A stretch of 64,000 bases of DNA from assembly GCA_013399695.1 (NCBI GenBank), contig VXAU01001251.1, positions 2,087,925 through 2,151,924 of the forward strand. Direction: 5' to 3'. Both the position numbers and the translations under genes were made by a program. The notes under the pieces are model-generated. The model was not told where the DNA came from. It made no database searches and was given only the letters and a program-made list of their open reading frames with translations. Within the stretch, counting starts at the first letter, position 1; each line of letters opens with the position of its first letter. The stretch is from Formicarius rufipectus. Its lineage: Eukaryota > Chordata > Aves > Passeriformes > Formicariidae. This document shows positions 32,901 through 45,715 of this stretch, in pieces.

Positions 32901-35900
32901 TAAATTTCCTGTTTTTTAACTTCTGGGTCTTTTTGTAGATGATATAGGGAAAAATCCAAGTTGAATTAAAGAATCTTTGTATTTTTTCTCCCCAACTGTC
33001 AAATTATCCCAGTGCCAGCTGCAAAAATAGCAACATTCTCAGTGTGGAAATAGTAGAAGCCGAAATCCAATTTTTAAAGTTCCTGGAAGTATTGAGGACC
33101 TTTTTTTGCATCATAACAACCAAGTGAGTCAGCCTTTTCTTGCTATATATAGGCTATCTGCAATTGGTCTGAAGATGGCAAAGCCCTGCTGAACAGGGTC
33201 AGCTCCCACAAGAACTCCACTTGCCATCGATTTTCACCCTCAACATGAGTTACACAAACAGGAGTGAGCAGAGCTGTAACAAAGCTGAATGCTTCCTGGA
33301 TAAAATCTCAAGGTGATGACTCTTCCTAGGAGTGGGAGTAAAGTAATACTGTCTGACTTTAATATATGTGATGGAGAGCAGTGTAAGCATGGGCCAGGAG
33401 ATGAACCTGCACTTTACTGCACAGTTCTGTTTGTGCCTGTAGGGCTGCTGCTCATCACAGCCAGGTCTCAGGAAGACATTGGAACAGCTTGGCCACTCTC
33501 CCTACAAATCTGTGCCTTATCCCCTGTAGCCTGAGGCAGGTGTCTCCTGTGAGTCACTTCTGCAGGGGTCCTTAAGTGATCCAGAGTTTTGGGAGAGAGA
33601 AGATACTCATAAACAATTAAACTGTTAGATGCGGCCCAGCTGCTGCTTACTACATTCGTGTCTGTCCTGAATCACAGTGGGGGTTTTTTTAAGGAAAGCT
33701 GAGGTTTATTTTAGCAAAACTTGGGAGACCTTCCCTCATGATCTGAATTAAACCACTCATTTTAGATAAGGTTTCAGCCTTTTATCTTGCTCACTTTTAA
33801 CACTGTCTGGTCAAACATGACAGCTTGATGACACCAAAAAACATTTTTCCCTGGATGAAACTCCAAAGAACCACCCTTATGAATGTCTTTTGTACTTAAT
33901 TACATCTACCTCCCTTGCTCAAGCATTTCCTGTTTCATGTTTAGTAAACTCTGCAGCATCCCCTGAAGGCACTGGGGAAGGTAGCTTGGAATTTGGCCCA
34001 GATTTGATGGGGGACTTGGACTAACCTACCTCCAGAGGTACTTCCAAACTAAATTATCATATGACTTTAGGTTTCTTACCTGCTGAAAAATCACTCTGTT
34101 GCATTTCTATCACTTTTACTTCAGCACTTACTCTCTCACCGTCATGATTACCCTCTTGTTCTTAACCTTGCACTTGCTCATTGACACAAATTTTAGTGAA
34201 CAAGGTGAACTTAGGAAAAATATGTCAGTGTTTTCTTTGCTAATCAGCAAATAAGATCGCTATGACTTTCCCAGATAATTGGGTCCCTTATGAATATTAA
34301 TATGTGTTCAATAATTAATGTCAAGCAGTTTTCTCACACTGAAAATTTCCTGCTAGTATTTTTGCAGAGCTTTTAAAGCACCATGAGAAAAACTCTCCAG
34401 CCGAGCAACAGAAGCAGTAACACAGTTCCCACTAAATTTAACAGACTTTGAATTATATTGTAGACAAAAACTGCATCAGAAAAAAGATGCAATATAAAAC
34501 AAGTCATAGGTAAGTTCACAGATAAATACTACTCTCAGGCTGATGAAGAAGAACTAATGAATCTTTATATCTACCAAATTTACTACATAAAATATACTAC
34601 ATAAAATCAGTATAACTTGCATCACTAAAGTCCTTGTGGGGTAGTTCTGAGAAGCTAAAAGGAGCAGGTCTTCTCTACAGCTTAACGATAAGGATTTCAT
34701 GAACAAAAAAGGGGCTGGAGGGAAAGGGGCAGTTCTTTTGCAGTTACTCATAAAAGATTATTATCTATTTGCAAGGCTTTATTAATGGGGGTTTTACTGT
34801 ACCTCCTGCTTTCTAACCATTTGCGCTTGAGATCCTGATTCTGTAGGTACTGGGTTATAATTGACCTCTTGGGAAGAACATTCTTAGAGTAGAATGAAGG
34901 TCATCAGCCCTTTCAAAGGATAGCCAGGGATTGACCGTTTACCTAAATGCTCAAGGCACTCATCTAGCTGTCTGGGAAAGGCACCCTAGTCCAATCTGCT
35001 CTACCTTGCACAACCTCTTCTGGGACCTAGAAGTACAACATTCCCAGTCAGATAATACATCTGCCTCTGGTACCTCAAATCAGCATTGCAGCTCTGTTAC
35101 TAAAACACTTTCTTTCTTCCTTGAAGTTGTACTAAAAAGCCTGTACAAACACACATTAATTTTCCAAGAAACCTAAAGATATGTCAGGAACAAGTAAAGA
35201 CATTCCTTGGCTAGGAAGGGAAGATTTGGTACCACGTAGAAATAGAGGAGAAGGAAGAGAGTGAAAACACGAACATCATCCCATTAACCACTTAGGGCAG
35301 CATTGATAGGTCACACATTTTCATTATTCACAAAAGTGAATTCCTAGGAAGTTTTGAGTGTAGCACAGAGATGTCTCATGAATAGGTTTGGGAATAATAT
35401 TGTAAGTACACCTTCTGCCAAATGGTATCAGCAGTAAGAGAGAGCTAAATTTAAATATCAAAGACTTTAAAATTGACACACACACTGGCTGCTTGCCAGA
35501 GAGCTAGGGAAAGCTGTGTTGTGTTTGGTTTTTAATGAGTTCCTTTTTTGGATCTCAGGGAGGCTGGTAGCAAGCTGTCTGTCAGGGTGTAGCACTGGAG
35601 AGGCAGTGGGATGCGAAACCAATGTGTGGAAGATCAGCAGTCGATAAGTATTTTAAAGCTAGTTGGCATAGAGGTAATAATTACATGCACATCAGCAGGA
35701 GAGGTCACCCAAGGACAGAGAACTGAGGGTGGAGGGAAGGAGCACTTTTTGAGGGGGGTGCACCGTGAGGTGGGAGGAAAAGCTTTGCAGAGAGATGCTT
35801 GAGAGGAAGTACAGACTGAGAGAAAAAGAGCACAAAAGAGTCATACGGCCAATGCTACAAGGTATCAAAGGACAGGACAAGTATTTTATAGCGTGTCAAG

Positions 35901-37292
35901 CACAACAGATAGATCACAGAGGATAAGGATGATATGCAGGCTTGAACTTTGGTTAGGAAGTGGATTTTCAGTGATATTACTAGGAGGATGTCTGAGAAAG
36001 GGAGCCAAGCAGGAAGAGACTGAAACTGGTGTGAGGCTCAGATCACAGCTATTTTTTTATTTCCTTATTGCCACCGCAGTCAGTTCATTCACCCACATTG
36101 TTTTTTGTAACAATCGTAGATGAGAGTTCTAGAGCGAAATGTTCTGGCTTTACTCATTTGGACAGCACCAAAGGTCAGAGATGTGAAGGGATGAACAATG
36201 GGCCAGGAAGATGTTTCTTCCTAGGAAAAAATAAATCAACAGGGTAACTGAAGGATTAATGCACTGAGCAGAGGAATAGAGAAAAAATGGCACAGTCAGC
36301 AACACAAGAAGGGAAGTAACAAAAGCTGTGGATTATCATATTAAACTGAGGTTAGTGGGCCAAATTAATGTATGTTACCTTTGCTGGGTTTGTTTATGAA
36401 ACCCACAACTACTCCAGAAAGTTGCATGTTAATTTAAAAGAAATCAAGAAACACAGATAGTATCATTTATTGCTAAAATCAAAGTAGTCACTTAGTGGCT
36501 TATCTTGATAAGGACTTGCTGAAGTGGGGTGGCATCTTCTCCACAGACAGAGAGCTGAAGAAACCTCTCAGGAGCCACTCCCTTAAGCATGCCTTCTGCT
36601 GCCTTATTTCATTTGCATATAATTTTCTAAGCACTTAATTGATTAACATAATTTTAAGTACATTAGGATATAGCTAATACTGGCTATGCAAATTCATTAA
36701 ATCAAAGTACAACCTGCAGCTCATCTGCAATATATTGAATTTACATCATGTTTCTCAGGCCTACCTACTCCTGCTCGCTCTCCTGCAAAGCTTAACTCAG
36801 CAGCAGGGAAGGACAGAGGGTGAAAAGATTTCTAAGGACTATTCATATACCTCCTAACAGGGCACAGCAGATTTTAACTCCCAGCTTCTCCTTCCCTGGG
36901 GCCAGCATTTCAAGAAACACCAGCAAGTATCAAACTGTGCAGGCAGGAATGGTCAGACCAGGGCCTGTACCAATGACGCTGCTAAAAGACCTTGAACCTT
37001 CACCTGGCTTAATTCTCAGTGCTTTGTCCTGCAAAATGGGCATAATTATACCCATCTGCTATTCAAAACTGCAGTGTTTTCATTAGCTAATATATGCTAA
37101 GTGAAGAAACTCTTGGCTCCCATAAATGTGAGGGAATGTATATAAAAAGAGAGAGAACACAAAGGCAGTGAAAGGCCTCAAAAGATCTGTTCAGAATGAG
37201 GTACTGTGCTCAGATTAAATAGATGAAGTGTGTTTAAAAAGACATTGGTGGTATGAAATACTGACACCACATCTTCTCCTCACGTCTTGCAG
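29961..37292. other. Long intergenic stretch, no gene recognised
   Basis: Holds poly(A)/poly(T) runs (32080-32091, 32252-32270), AT-rich unique sequence and an enhancer-like AT-rich patch at about 36600-36740. The short open frames lack splice context or recognisable motifs. Confidence 0.6.
36600..36745. other. AT-rich patch dense in octamer and homeobox-like motifs
   Basis: ATTTGCAT (octamer) near 36610 and ATGCAAAT near 36686, in opposite orientation. Between them lies TTAATTGATTAAC (near 36637), close to an HNF1/homeodomain site. Such composition is common in conserved enhancers, but conservation cannot be judged from one sequence. Confidence 0.25.
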
Positions 37293-37417
37293 GAACTTGT
37301 GCAGAACCTTCAGGATGCAGGGACGAGCCAGCAGGTGGCTGTAGATGCCTGGAATGGGGCAGGTCCCAGGGTGCCAGAAGAAACCTGGAGTAGGCTCACT
37401 GGAGTTATTAACACCAG
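37293..37417 (+). other. Possible exon (125 bp) with good splice borders
   Basis: The acceptor is CTTCTCCTCACGTCTTGCAG and the donor ACCAG-GTACCT. The frame beginning ELVQNLQDAGTSQQVAVDAW is open right through and ends in phase 2. I do not recognise it. It could be part of an unannotated transcript, for example a long non-coding RNA, or chance. Confidence 0.25.
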
Positions 37418-40400
37418 GTACCTTTACAAGCAGCCTTATTGCAGAGTCTGGTGCTTAGTTATCCATGCTCCAAATAGGCTCAGCCAAAATCAATTCTCCT
37501 GTTTCCTTTCTGTGCAGTGTTTTGAAGTCAAACCACTCACACCAGGGAATTTCTACTTCAGCAGTTCCTACTGCTGAGTAAATGGTTACTTTGCACCCAG
37601 TAAAAGGTAGTGGAAAATCATAAATATATTTATGAAGGTGTTTCCCAATGCAACAAGCCAGGATACATCAATTTGGAACTAACCTGAACTCATTAACTTA
37701 CACCTCCATTTAATACTCTAATTTTGTCAGGTTCTGGATCAGAAATTCACATCCTGCAGTCCACCAAACACACTCGCCTTGTTATGGTGACTGGGACTTC
37801 AACGAGAAGGGAGGTGCCTTGCAAAACATTCTCTCTAGTCTCATTGAGTGGATTTTGCATTGCCCTGCCTGCTGGACTCCCATGCACTGGATTTCACAAC
37901 ACTAGTGCTTTCGGGTGGGGGTCTGTCTGTCAGAATGTTCCCATGTCAAAGGATGAAGAAATCACTAGGGTCAATGGAGGCATAAGAGAAGGGAGCAGTA
38001 CTGGAGCCTTTCGTAGCTGCACAAACCAGCGCTAAACCAAGAGAATTACACAAGCATTACACAAGGGAGGCTTCACTAGAAGTGTTGCCTCTGGCTCACA
38101 TTCCTTTTAAGCTGTTATAAAACTTTAAATATAATTAATAAATAACCAGGCCTCTCAAGCAGAGATGAGTCCAAAGCTCTGCCCCCTGCATGAACCGCGT
38201 TTGTTATTTCAGCTCTTGATGTGAAAGCACAGCGTACCACGGCGCTGCAGCTCAGCTCCTCGAGCGGGCTGCCGGCTGACCTCAGCCAGGCTGGCCGGGC
38301 TGCATTGCTGCTGAACCAAAGACCTGTTCCAAGGCAGGATGGGGGTACATCCTGCACACTGCCGCTGGGATAAAGGGTGAAGAAGGTTATCTCCTCCCCG
38401 ACATCGGGATGCTTTCCTGCTCCTCCTCCCCAGCCTGCCCCTTGCAATATCGTGCTCGCGGGGCTGGGAAATCAGAGTTGTACTTGCAGTCTTCATCTCG
38501 GTGTCCCTGCAGGAAGGAGGGGCAGGGTGGCAGAAAAGGCCAAGGAGTCACTGGGTTGAAGAAAGAAACCTCTGTGTCTTAGCGGCCTGACAGGAAGGGA
38601 GTTTTCACCTCTCTCACCTTGCCCTCCAGCAACTCTCTAAGGGAAAGCTCTTGGACAATCGTCTTCCCTTTCTTTCTCTCGTTTATCAGCTCCTACAAAG
38701 ATACTGATCAACTCTAGAATTAAAACATTCTCAACTTCTTTAAGTATATGAAGACAACTTTTTAAACCCATGTTACCCTTTGGTATATTTATCCACTCAC
38801 AGTAATTTCTAAATTATTAGAAACCTGTTCTCTAAGAGACTGGTTGCAGGTAATTTATTGGTATCACCTGGATTGTGGTGTCCCTTTGTGCTACAGCTGC
38901 TGCTGTGGGCCAGTTCCTGAATTTAGGAACCACTTCTCTAATACAGCAGGCTATTTAATGGGAGTGATTAGGCCAAACTGGTCCTGGGAAGAGGTATGAC
39001 TAGACACAAATACATGAGAGTCAATATGCACTATTGATACTTAGAAACACTAATAATTACTCTTCATTGATTTCAGCTGGGAATTTATTGGGGTTTTTAT
39101 GTTTCTGAAAATCTGATCATTTTTATCTGAGGATATAAATAATGGATTTAAGAGTGCAGCTTTCTGACGGCTTTGAAAACATTAGCTGTGGTTGCTGATC
39201 TGTAGCTGAGACAACATTGACTCAACTTCTAAAGCTGAGAAAATCTCTGTGGGTGTCAAATACCACACAGAAGGTTAAAGAATGAGTATCATAATTGCAT
39301 GCTTTATACTGTAGTATTTTTCCTAGTAGATGCAGACTAATAAATTCAACATATGAAACAAAGTAAACACTGAATACCAAATACTCAGCAGCTAGATGTT
39401 CATAGGTAGAGATGAAGAAAAGGAATATTACTATAGCCTTATAAAATGTTCGGCTACTATGAAATACTAATTAATAGCAAGTCTTGTTTAAAATTTTTAA
39501 TTAATGATGCATGAGAAATGGCAGCTCAAAATTGACCCAAGGAGTGCATTAAAATTCATTGTAAATCATTTTCCAGGGTTGTCACAGAAGATAAAGCCCA
39601 TAGAGTATATTAGATGGCTAATTTGTGACCCCCGGTTGATGATCCATGATTTCAAGACTAACTCTTGTAGCAATATATTCTTACAATAAATCAATTTAAT
39701 ATTTTACCATGTGTAAAATGGTGAAAAGTACCTCATAGTCTGCTAAGAACCCACTCACAAACTCTGGCTTTGAATTTGGAAATATGAGTATACTAAAGGA
39801 ATCCATGAAATCTCAGATTTTGCTTAAAAATAAGATACAGTAAAAGTCATAAAGATTACCTACATAGGAGTCAGGAACAAGAAACAGGTTTTATACCAAG
39901 GATGATTGTGTGCTTAGCTAATGCATTTGCATATCATGAGGCAACAGACTTTTTGGTTGCTGCAGATTTTCCTTGTCTTCAAGTGTCATTGTTGACTCAT
40001 ATCCTGAGGCATCTGAGAACTGAGACCGAGGTTGGAATAGCAACAAAGAGAGGACGGTGGTTCAGGAGCTTTATGTACTTCTTACAGACAGACTTTAAAA
40101 GTGTTGTTTTATCTGTAGTATCCAATATAAAACACCTTCCAAAAAATGCTGCATAGGTATGTCATATAGATGAGATGTCATTGCCTACTCTGCTTTCATA
40201 AGAAACTGTGAAGTTTGAACAATCATAGGTTTTGTGACATGGCTGAGTATCCCTAATGTCTCATTGTGTCCAGGAGACATGAAAAAATAGAAATATTGTT
40301 CTGCTCTTTCTAAAAAGAAGCAAGAAAATTATTAATTCGGAATGAAAGGGAAGGAAAGGAAAAAGAGAAAGGAGATACCCCAGTGTACTTTTGGGGAGAC

Positions 40401-41249
40401 AGGAAAAGGTTAACCCTTTCTTCATGTCTGCTAGCAAGCCCCTGCTGCTATACCCTGAGGGCACCTAAACTACAAGACAAGTTGTATCATCTCTGGGAGC
40501 TTTCTGATAGCCATGTTTCTAAACAAAAAGGGGCTGTCGTCATAGGAGGAAAAGGATGTTGTAAGTGTTCACTGAGAATGGCAATGGGACCAGGATCTCC
40601 AGGCAATGTAAGTAGGGGATGCCCTGACTGTAGAGCTTGACAGGTGTTTCTGAGCACACCTAAAGGCAGGAAGAAGTCTAGGTTGCTGAAAAAATCTATG
40701 AGGGAAAGTTTAGATGTCTACAGACATCATATGTCAGTAGCTCTAAGTGAAATTTGTGAGATTTACGTATTTTGAAGTTAGTACCTAATCACCACCAAAG
40801 CCCAGCTTTGAGGCATTCATGGCCCTTCACAGTTACAGCCAAATGGGCTTAGAGAGCTTTAGAGGAAAAATCATAAACCAAGTAAACTTCAACATCTATA
40901 ATAAACAAATGTATATGTCAAAGTATTCAAGAAACTTAAACTTTCCAATTCTGGATCAGTTCCCACATTCCATTGTGGCAAGACTGAGTACAGACTTTTA
41001 CACATTTTCATTCACTAGTCTATCAGCTGATATAGGGAAAGGAGAAAGAGAGTTTCATAGAGAGACAGACAATAAAATAAGACAGTTGCCATGGTCTTCC
41101 AGCATTCTTAGAAATTACAGATATAGACGAAAACATGATTACTTTGTGTTTCTCAAAAACAGCAGAACATAATCCTGATAATTCTTTTTGAAGGAGTTAT
41201 ATGCTGAAAAGTGGCCTTAAAAACATTTACAATATACATTTTCTTTCAC
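37418..41249. other. Intergenic stretch with a CpG-containing islet
   Basis: A GC-rich patch lies at about 38190-38540. The rest is AT-rich, with an AT-rich patch at 39480-39700 of enhancer-like composition. No gene recognised. Confidence 0.6.
38190..38540. other. Small CpG-containing islet
   Basis: Several CpGs within 350 bp (for example CACGGCGCTGCAG, CTCCTCGAGCGGGCTGCCGG and CGTGCTCGCGGGGCTGGG), which is unusual for the surrounding sequence. A candidate enhancer or alternative promoter. Confidence 0.3.
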
Positions 41250-41450
41250 ATATTATTTGAAAACTGTAAATCACCATTCTCCCATTGTCCCATGTGTTCC
41301 TGGAAGTCTGAATTGGTGATATGGAGAGTGTTGGGTTTCAGTGGATAAACTCCCACTGTAGCACTGTAATAATTTGAAAGGACGGTTAAGGTGGTATTGG
41401 CTGGAATAGAGTTATTCTTCCTGACAGAATCTGTGTGTTTTGGACTTGTA
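41250..41450 (-). other. Possible exon (201 bp, 67 codons) reading as glycoprotein-like sequence
   Basis: Acceptor TACACTGTTGCCAG, possible donor AT-GTGAAA, with phase 2 at both ends. The frame reads TSPKHTDSVRKNNSIPANTT then LTVLSNYYSATVGVYPLKPN. It has two N-glycosylation sequons (NNS, NTT) and no stop until TGA at 41248-41246. No family is recognised with confidence. Confidence 0.2.
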
Positions 41451-44400
41451 CTGGCAACAGTGTAGTGACACAGGGATGCTTTCATCACTGCTGAGCAGTG
41501 CTTACATGGTGTCAAGGCCTTTTCCACTCCTCACCCACCACTGAGAAGGCTTGGGATGTGCAAGGAGTTGGGAGGGGTCAGAGCAGGCCAGATGACCCCA
41601 ACTGACCTAAGGGATATTCCATACCATGGCACATCATGCCCAGCATATAAAGCAGGGGAAGAAGGACAGGGGGATGTTTGGAGGGATGGCGTTTTTCTTC
41701 CAAAGTTATGCATGACAGGGCCCTGCTTTCCTGGGGATGCCTAAACACTTGCCTGCCCGTGGGAAGCAGTAACTAAATTCCTTGTTTTGCTTTGCTTATG
41801 TACACAGTTTTTATCTCAGCCTTCAAGTTTTCTCACTTTCACTCTTTCAGTTCTCTCCTCCATCCCACCACAGGAGAGCGGTTGAGTTGACAACAGGGTT
41901 TAAATCATAACAATGGTCCACAAAGATTATTTTTCTCTTAATATTTTTGTGCATGTCTTTATAATGTTGTATCTTAAAATAACAACATTAAAAAGCAGCA
42001 GTCTGCAGGGAAACAAGTCTGATCATGGAACTGAGAGTCAAGCATTTTATTCCCACTTCTCCCACTGTCCTCTTGGCTGGCAGAATATGTCCCTCACTTG
42101 CTCTGCCGGTTTCCCAATATGTTTTCCTGTAGTATTGATTTCCCTTTAAGTGTGCTTCACAACCTGAACGTACCACCTAAAAACACTTCATAAGAGCAAG
42201 ATCTTATCACTTAATGACTTGTAGTACCATTCATGTGTTTTAACTTTGGTGTCTATCCAAGCAGGTGTTTTATCTTTCCTGTGAACAGCCTTCATGATTA
42301 GAATTCATTCCCTATTTACATGTCAGTAATAACAAAAAAAGCCCCTTCTTCTACTTAATAGCTGGATACTGTTCACTAGAGACTGAATATTCTTAAAGAT
42401 ACTAATTCCAAATCGAAGAAGTCTTTTTCCCCCCCTTTTAAATCATCACAGGCACCAAAACGGAGCTGGACTACAAGTATTCTAGCTGTCCAGACATAGA
42501 CATGTATTGAATGACAAAATCTTCAGCACCACTACCACTTACAAAAGATTTAAAAAAAAAAATAAAATTAAATGGGACAAGAAGTGATTTGTCCACCTTA
42601 TGTTGTGCCTGGTATCGGAAAAGCAGATGATGTAACCTCAGGCATTTTCACTCACACCTCAGCTGTTCACCCCTATCAAACACAGAAGACTGGCTTTAAT
42701 ACACCAAGAAGCTGAGCCAACACTGCAGCACCTAATCTCACTGGCTAATTAGAAACACTTGAAATTGGTTCTTTCTGAGGGCCAGCAACAGCTGGTACAT
42801 TCAAATCTGCATGAAGCAGGTCTGGTGTATGTAACTGCTACACCTGGGAACTGACACCACCCCTAGAAAAATGAGTCTTAAGGTGTCAGTCCTTTTTGAG
42901 CTGGTGCAGTAATGTACCATTTCAGTGGATCCTGTGAGTGTTACTTGGAATAGTGAAAAAGGAGTAACAGTGATTTATGCAGAAAATAAGTAAAGCTACT
43001 CTGATGAGGTGTCACGACTTAGAGGAGCATGTTTTGCTCTGCTGCTACTCAGTGCATCCATTTCTCTTCTGCCTTGAATCTTTTAGGTTGTGGCAAATTG
43101 TCATCCTGCCCTTAGTACGCGAGTGTCTTCAGGAAAAAAAAAAAGAAAAATCTTCTTTTTACTTCCTCTACCCTTCTTCAGTGTTTGTTCTGCCTGTGCT
43201 GTGTTACTGCGTGATCTTGCCTTCTGCTGGTTATTTGGGTAATGTAGACATCTACAGTTGTCACTACAGGAGTAGGAGATTAGATATTGTAAAGGCTTAA
43301 CTTCTCTTACATTATCAAACACTGATTTGTAGCAGCCTTATTGCTTTCTATTGCTGATTAGCCTTTGATGAGGCCTGGTAGCAGTGCTGGCTTACATAAC
43401 CTACTCGAACCCTCATGACCTTGAGATCTGCCTGTATTGTTGAAAGTGGAATTTGGCCTGTTATTTATTAGCTTTCTAAATAGTGTAACTTCTCTTGTCT
43501 TAGAATTGAAATAAATAGCACAAGTTGTGAGATTTCTAAATCATTAGAACTTGCACAAAGACACATAAATTCCTTTTAATTTTGGCTTGAGTTACTACTT
43601 CTGTTGTTTGTATCAGCCTGAAACACTGACTATTCCTGTGATAAACTGTGCCTGTAAATGAAAAGGCAAAAAAACCACTAGTATAACTGTGCTTGTAGTT
43701 AAGGTCATGTGTAAAGTAATTTAATTCAAAGTATCTTTAACTACCTTTTTGTTTATATCTATCTTAACATGCAGCTGTTATAACTAGTAAGATACATATA
43801 CGAGTTCATAGTGAAAAACTGAGTGAAGAGTATGTGTTCAACCTTAACCCAGATCTTAACTCTAAGGGAAAAAGATTTCTTATATAAGAAATAGAGGAAC
43901 AAAAAAGACTATTTGGTCTATTCTATTAAAGCTCACTCCATTCAGAAAACATTTCCCTGCGGTCAGAATCTAATTGCTTTCTGAATAACCATTATGTATT
44001 CGCCTTTGCCCACTGGGCCATTCCAAACATGACATTCCTTAGAGGGGAGAAAATGACATCCAGCTGTCTGGTTTGAATTTCTTTTTTGCTAGTAGATACC
44101 AATATTTTATCCAAGAAGCTATATTAGAAGAAAATTGAGTTACAAATGCAGTAACTGAAAATAAGTGCTAGAATTCACATTTCCCACGTTACCTTCATTT
44201 ATTGCCTTTCTGTGTATTCTGGTGCATGTTTTCATTGCACACTGTGCCATGGGTTCCATATGATCCTTGCTTTGCTCAGTGCTAAAGAGGGGCAATTGCT
44301 GCTGAGTGATCAGCTTTTAGCAGTTTCCCTGTGCAGCTTCAGGCTGTGTTTCAATGGGTTGTTTAATACTACACCAAAGTCACAAGTGCTAATTTCCTCA

Positions 44401-45125
44401 CTGGCTCCTTTGTGATTCTCCTAACTATCATTAAAGTTATTGAATTCATTTTCATACCTTTCTGGAGATGAATATAATTCCATGTTTTACTAAGGCAGAC
44501 CTGAAGCCCAGTTAAGCAAATATCAAAGACATGCAATTGTTTTGGATTTCCATTTCGGCTTCATGAGAAGACTAAGTTTCTTTGGATTACTTTACTTGTG
44601 CTGTATATAAGAACATATTAACACGGAATGAAACCAGAGATGAGCTAAAAAGTGGTAAATTGTTCAGTATGGCCCCATGACAATTGCTTTTCTTTACACA
44701 GTTTCATTCTGTTGCAACCCGTCCAGAGGCTCTCCTAGTCACCTAAATACTATTTTCATTGACTGTCAAGGTCAAGTCATGCTGCTGTTCTAATCTTCCT
44801 TCTGTTTAATCTCCTCCAATTCAGCATCACAGGATATGTCCAAAGTAAATGCTGGGAAAAACTATACTGCTAACAGTGTGGGAAAGGGGAGTATCCCAGC
44901 ATCAAGCCTGCAGTTGTGGCAGTCTTTGAAGATCCTTGTTTTCATGGTTGCTGGTATCATTTGTATGGGAGGCATGAGAGGAACATGGAGTGCCAGCAGA
45001 AACAGCAAGTATAAAGTGAAGAGGTGACTGGTGGATGAGTCAGACCAGGAGTGGTGTTGGAAGAAAGCAAGAACTGCAGTGTTTTGTTTTATTTGGTTTT
45101 GTACTAGTTTGTTTAACAAGTTTAA
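41451..45125. other. Intergenic stretch, no gene recognised
   Basis: Unique-looking sequence with short A/T runs (for example 43134-43149). Nothing supports a gene. Confidence 0.6.
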
Positions 45126-45161
45126 CATTAAGCCTCAAGCTTTTGTACTTGAGGCTTAATG
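45126..45161. repeat. Perfect inverted repeat, 14-bp arms, 8-bp loop
   Basis: The left arm CATTAAGCCTCAAG (45126-45139) and right arm CTTGAGGCTTAATG (45148-45161) are exact reverse complements around CTTTTGTA. It could form a hairpin. It is too short for a typical microRNA precursor and has no recognised transposon ends. Confidence 0.9.
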
Positions 45162-45655
45162 AAATAGCAGCAATGGAGGGCGCAGGCAGGCAGGGGATAA
45201 CAGCAGCAAGGCCAAAGGTAAGCTGATATGGCTAAGGCAGCAGTAACTGCCCTGTGACCCCAGAGCCACACATGGATTTCCAGCAGTTCCTATGTAACTC
45301 CTGTTCTATGGTGCCTGGGGCCAGCACAGCCTAGCTGTGATCATAAACCTCATCTGTGGGAGCAAGCAAGTATGCAGCTGCTGAGGTTGGTATCATCAGA
45401 TCATCCAGAGGCCAGCTGGGTACCTAAGACAGGTTTGACTGGCAAGAAGGGGGTGAGGTCCTTGGAACCATGCGTTTCTTTTCCAGGTAAAATCTGTTGG
45501 AGATCTCCATCCATCACCTCTCTGTGGTGTCATCATATGGCTGCTGGAGACAATTTGTCAACAGATACTCTAGTAAGGTCAGGAAGTTTGGGTTCCCTGG
45601 AATTGCAAGACAGGAAGTAGAGGAGATAGCTGTCGTTTTCTTGAAGGAGACTAAC

Positions 45656-45715
45656 CTGTGTGACAAGTTCAATTGATGTGTTCCAATGAATCCTGAAGTC
45701 TGAGATGGGATACAC
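45656..45715 (-). other. Possible 60-bp exon within a 94-codon open frame
   Basis: The acceptor is CCGCCCCTCATCTCACAG and the donor ACACAG-GTTAGT. They enclose VYPISDFRIHWNTSIELVTQ, 20 codons in phase. The same frame is open upstream to an ATG at 45817 and reads NQTISAAVGVYTVVRYSG, with more sequons. Not recognised. Confidence 0.2.

Noticed and set aside
40819..41172. Plus-strand ORF of 117 codons
   Set aside because: It has no recognisable motif, promoter or splice context, and is AT-rich chance length. It would need transcript evidence.
41250..41450. Resemblance of VRKNNSI...NTTLT to a short stretch of endomucin
   Set aside because: Only about 15 low-complexity, sequon-bearing residues agree, and endomucin maps to a different chromosomal region in vertebrates. 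Naming the segment EMCN is not justified.
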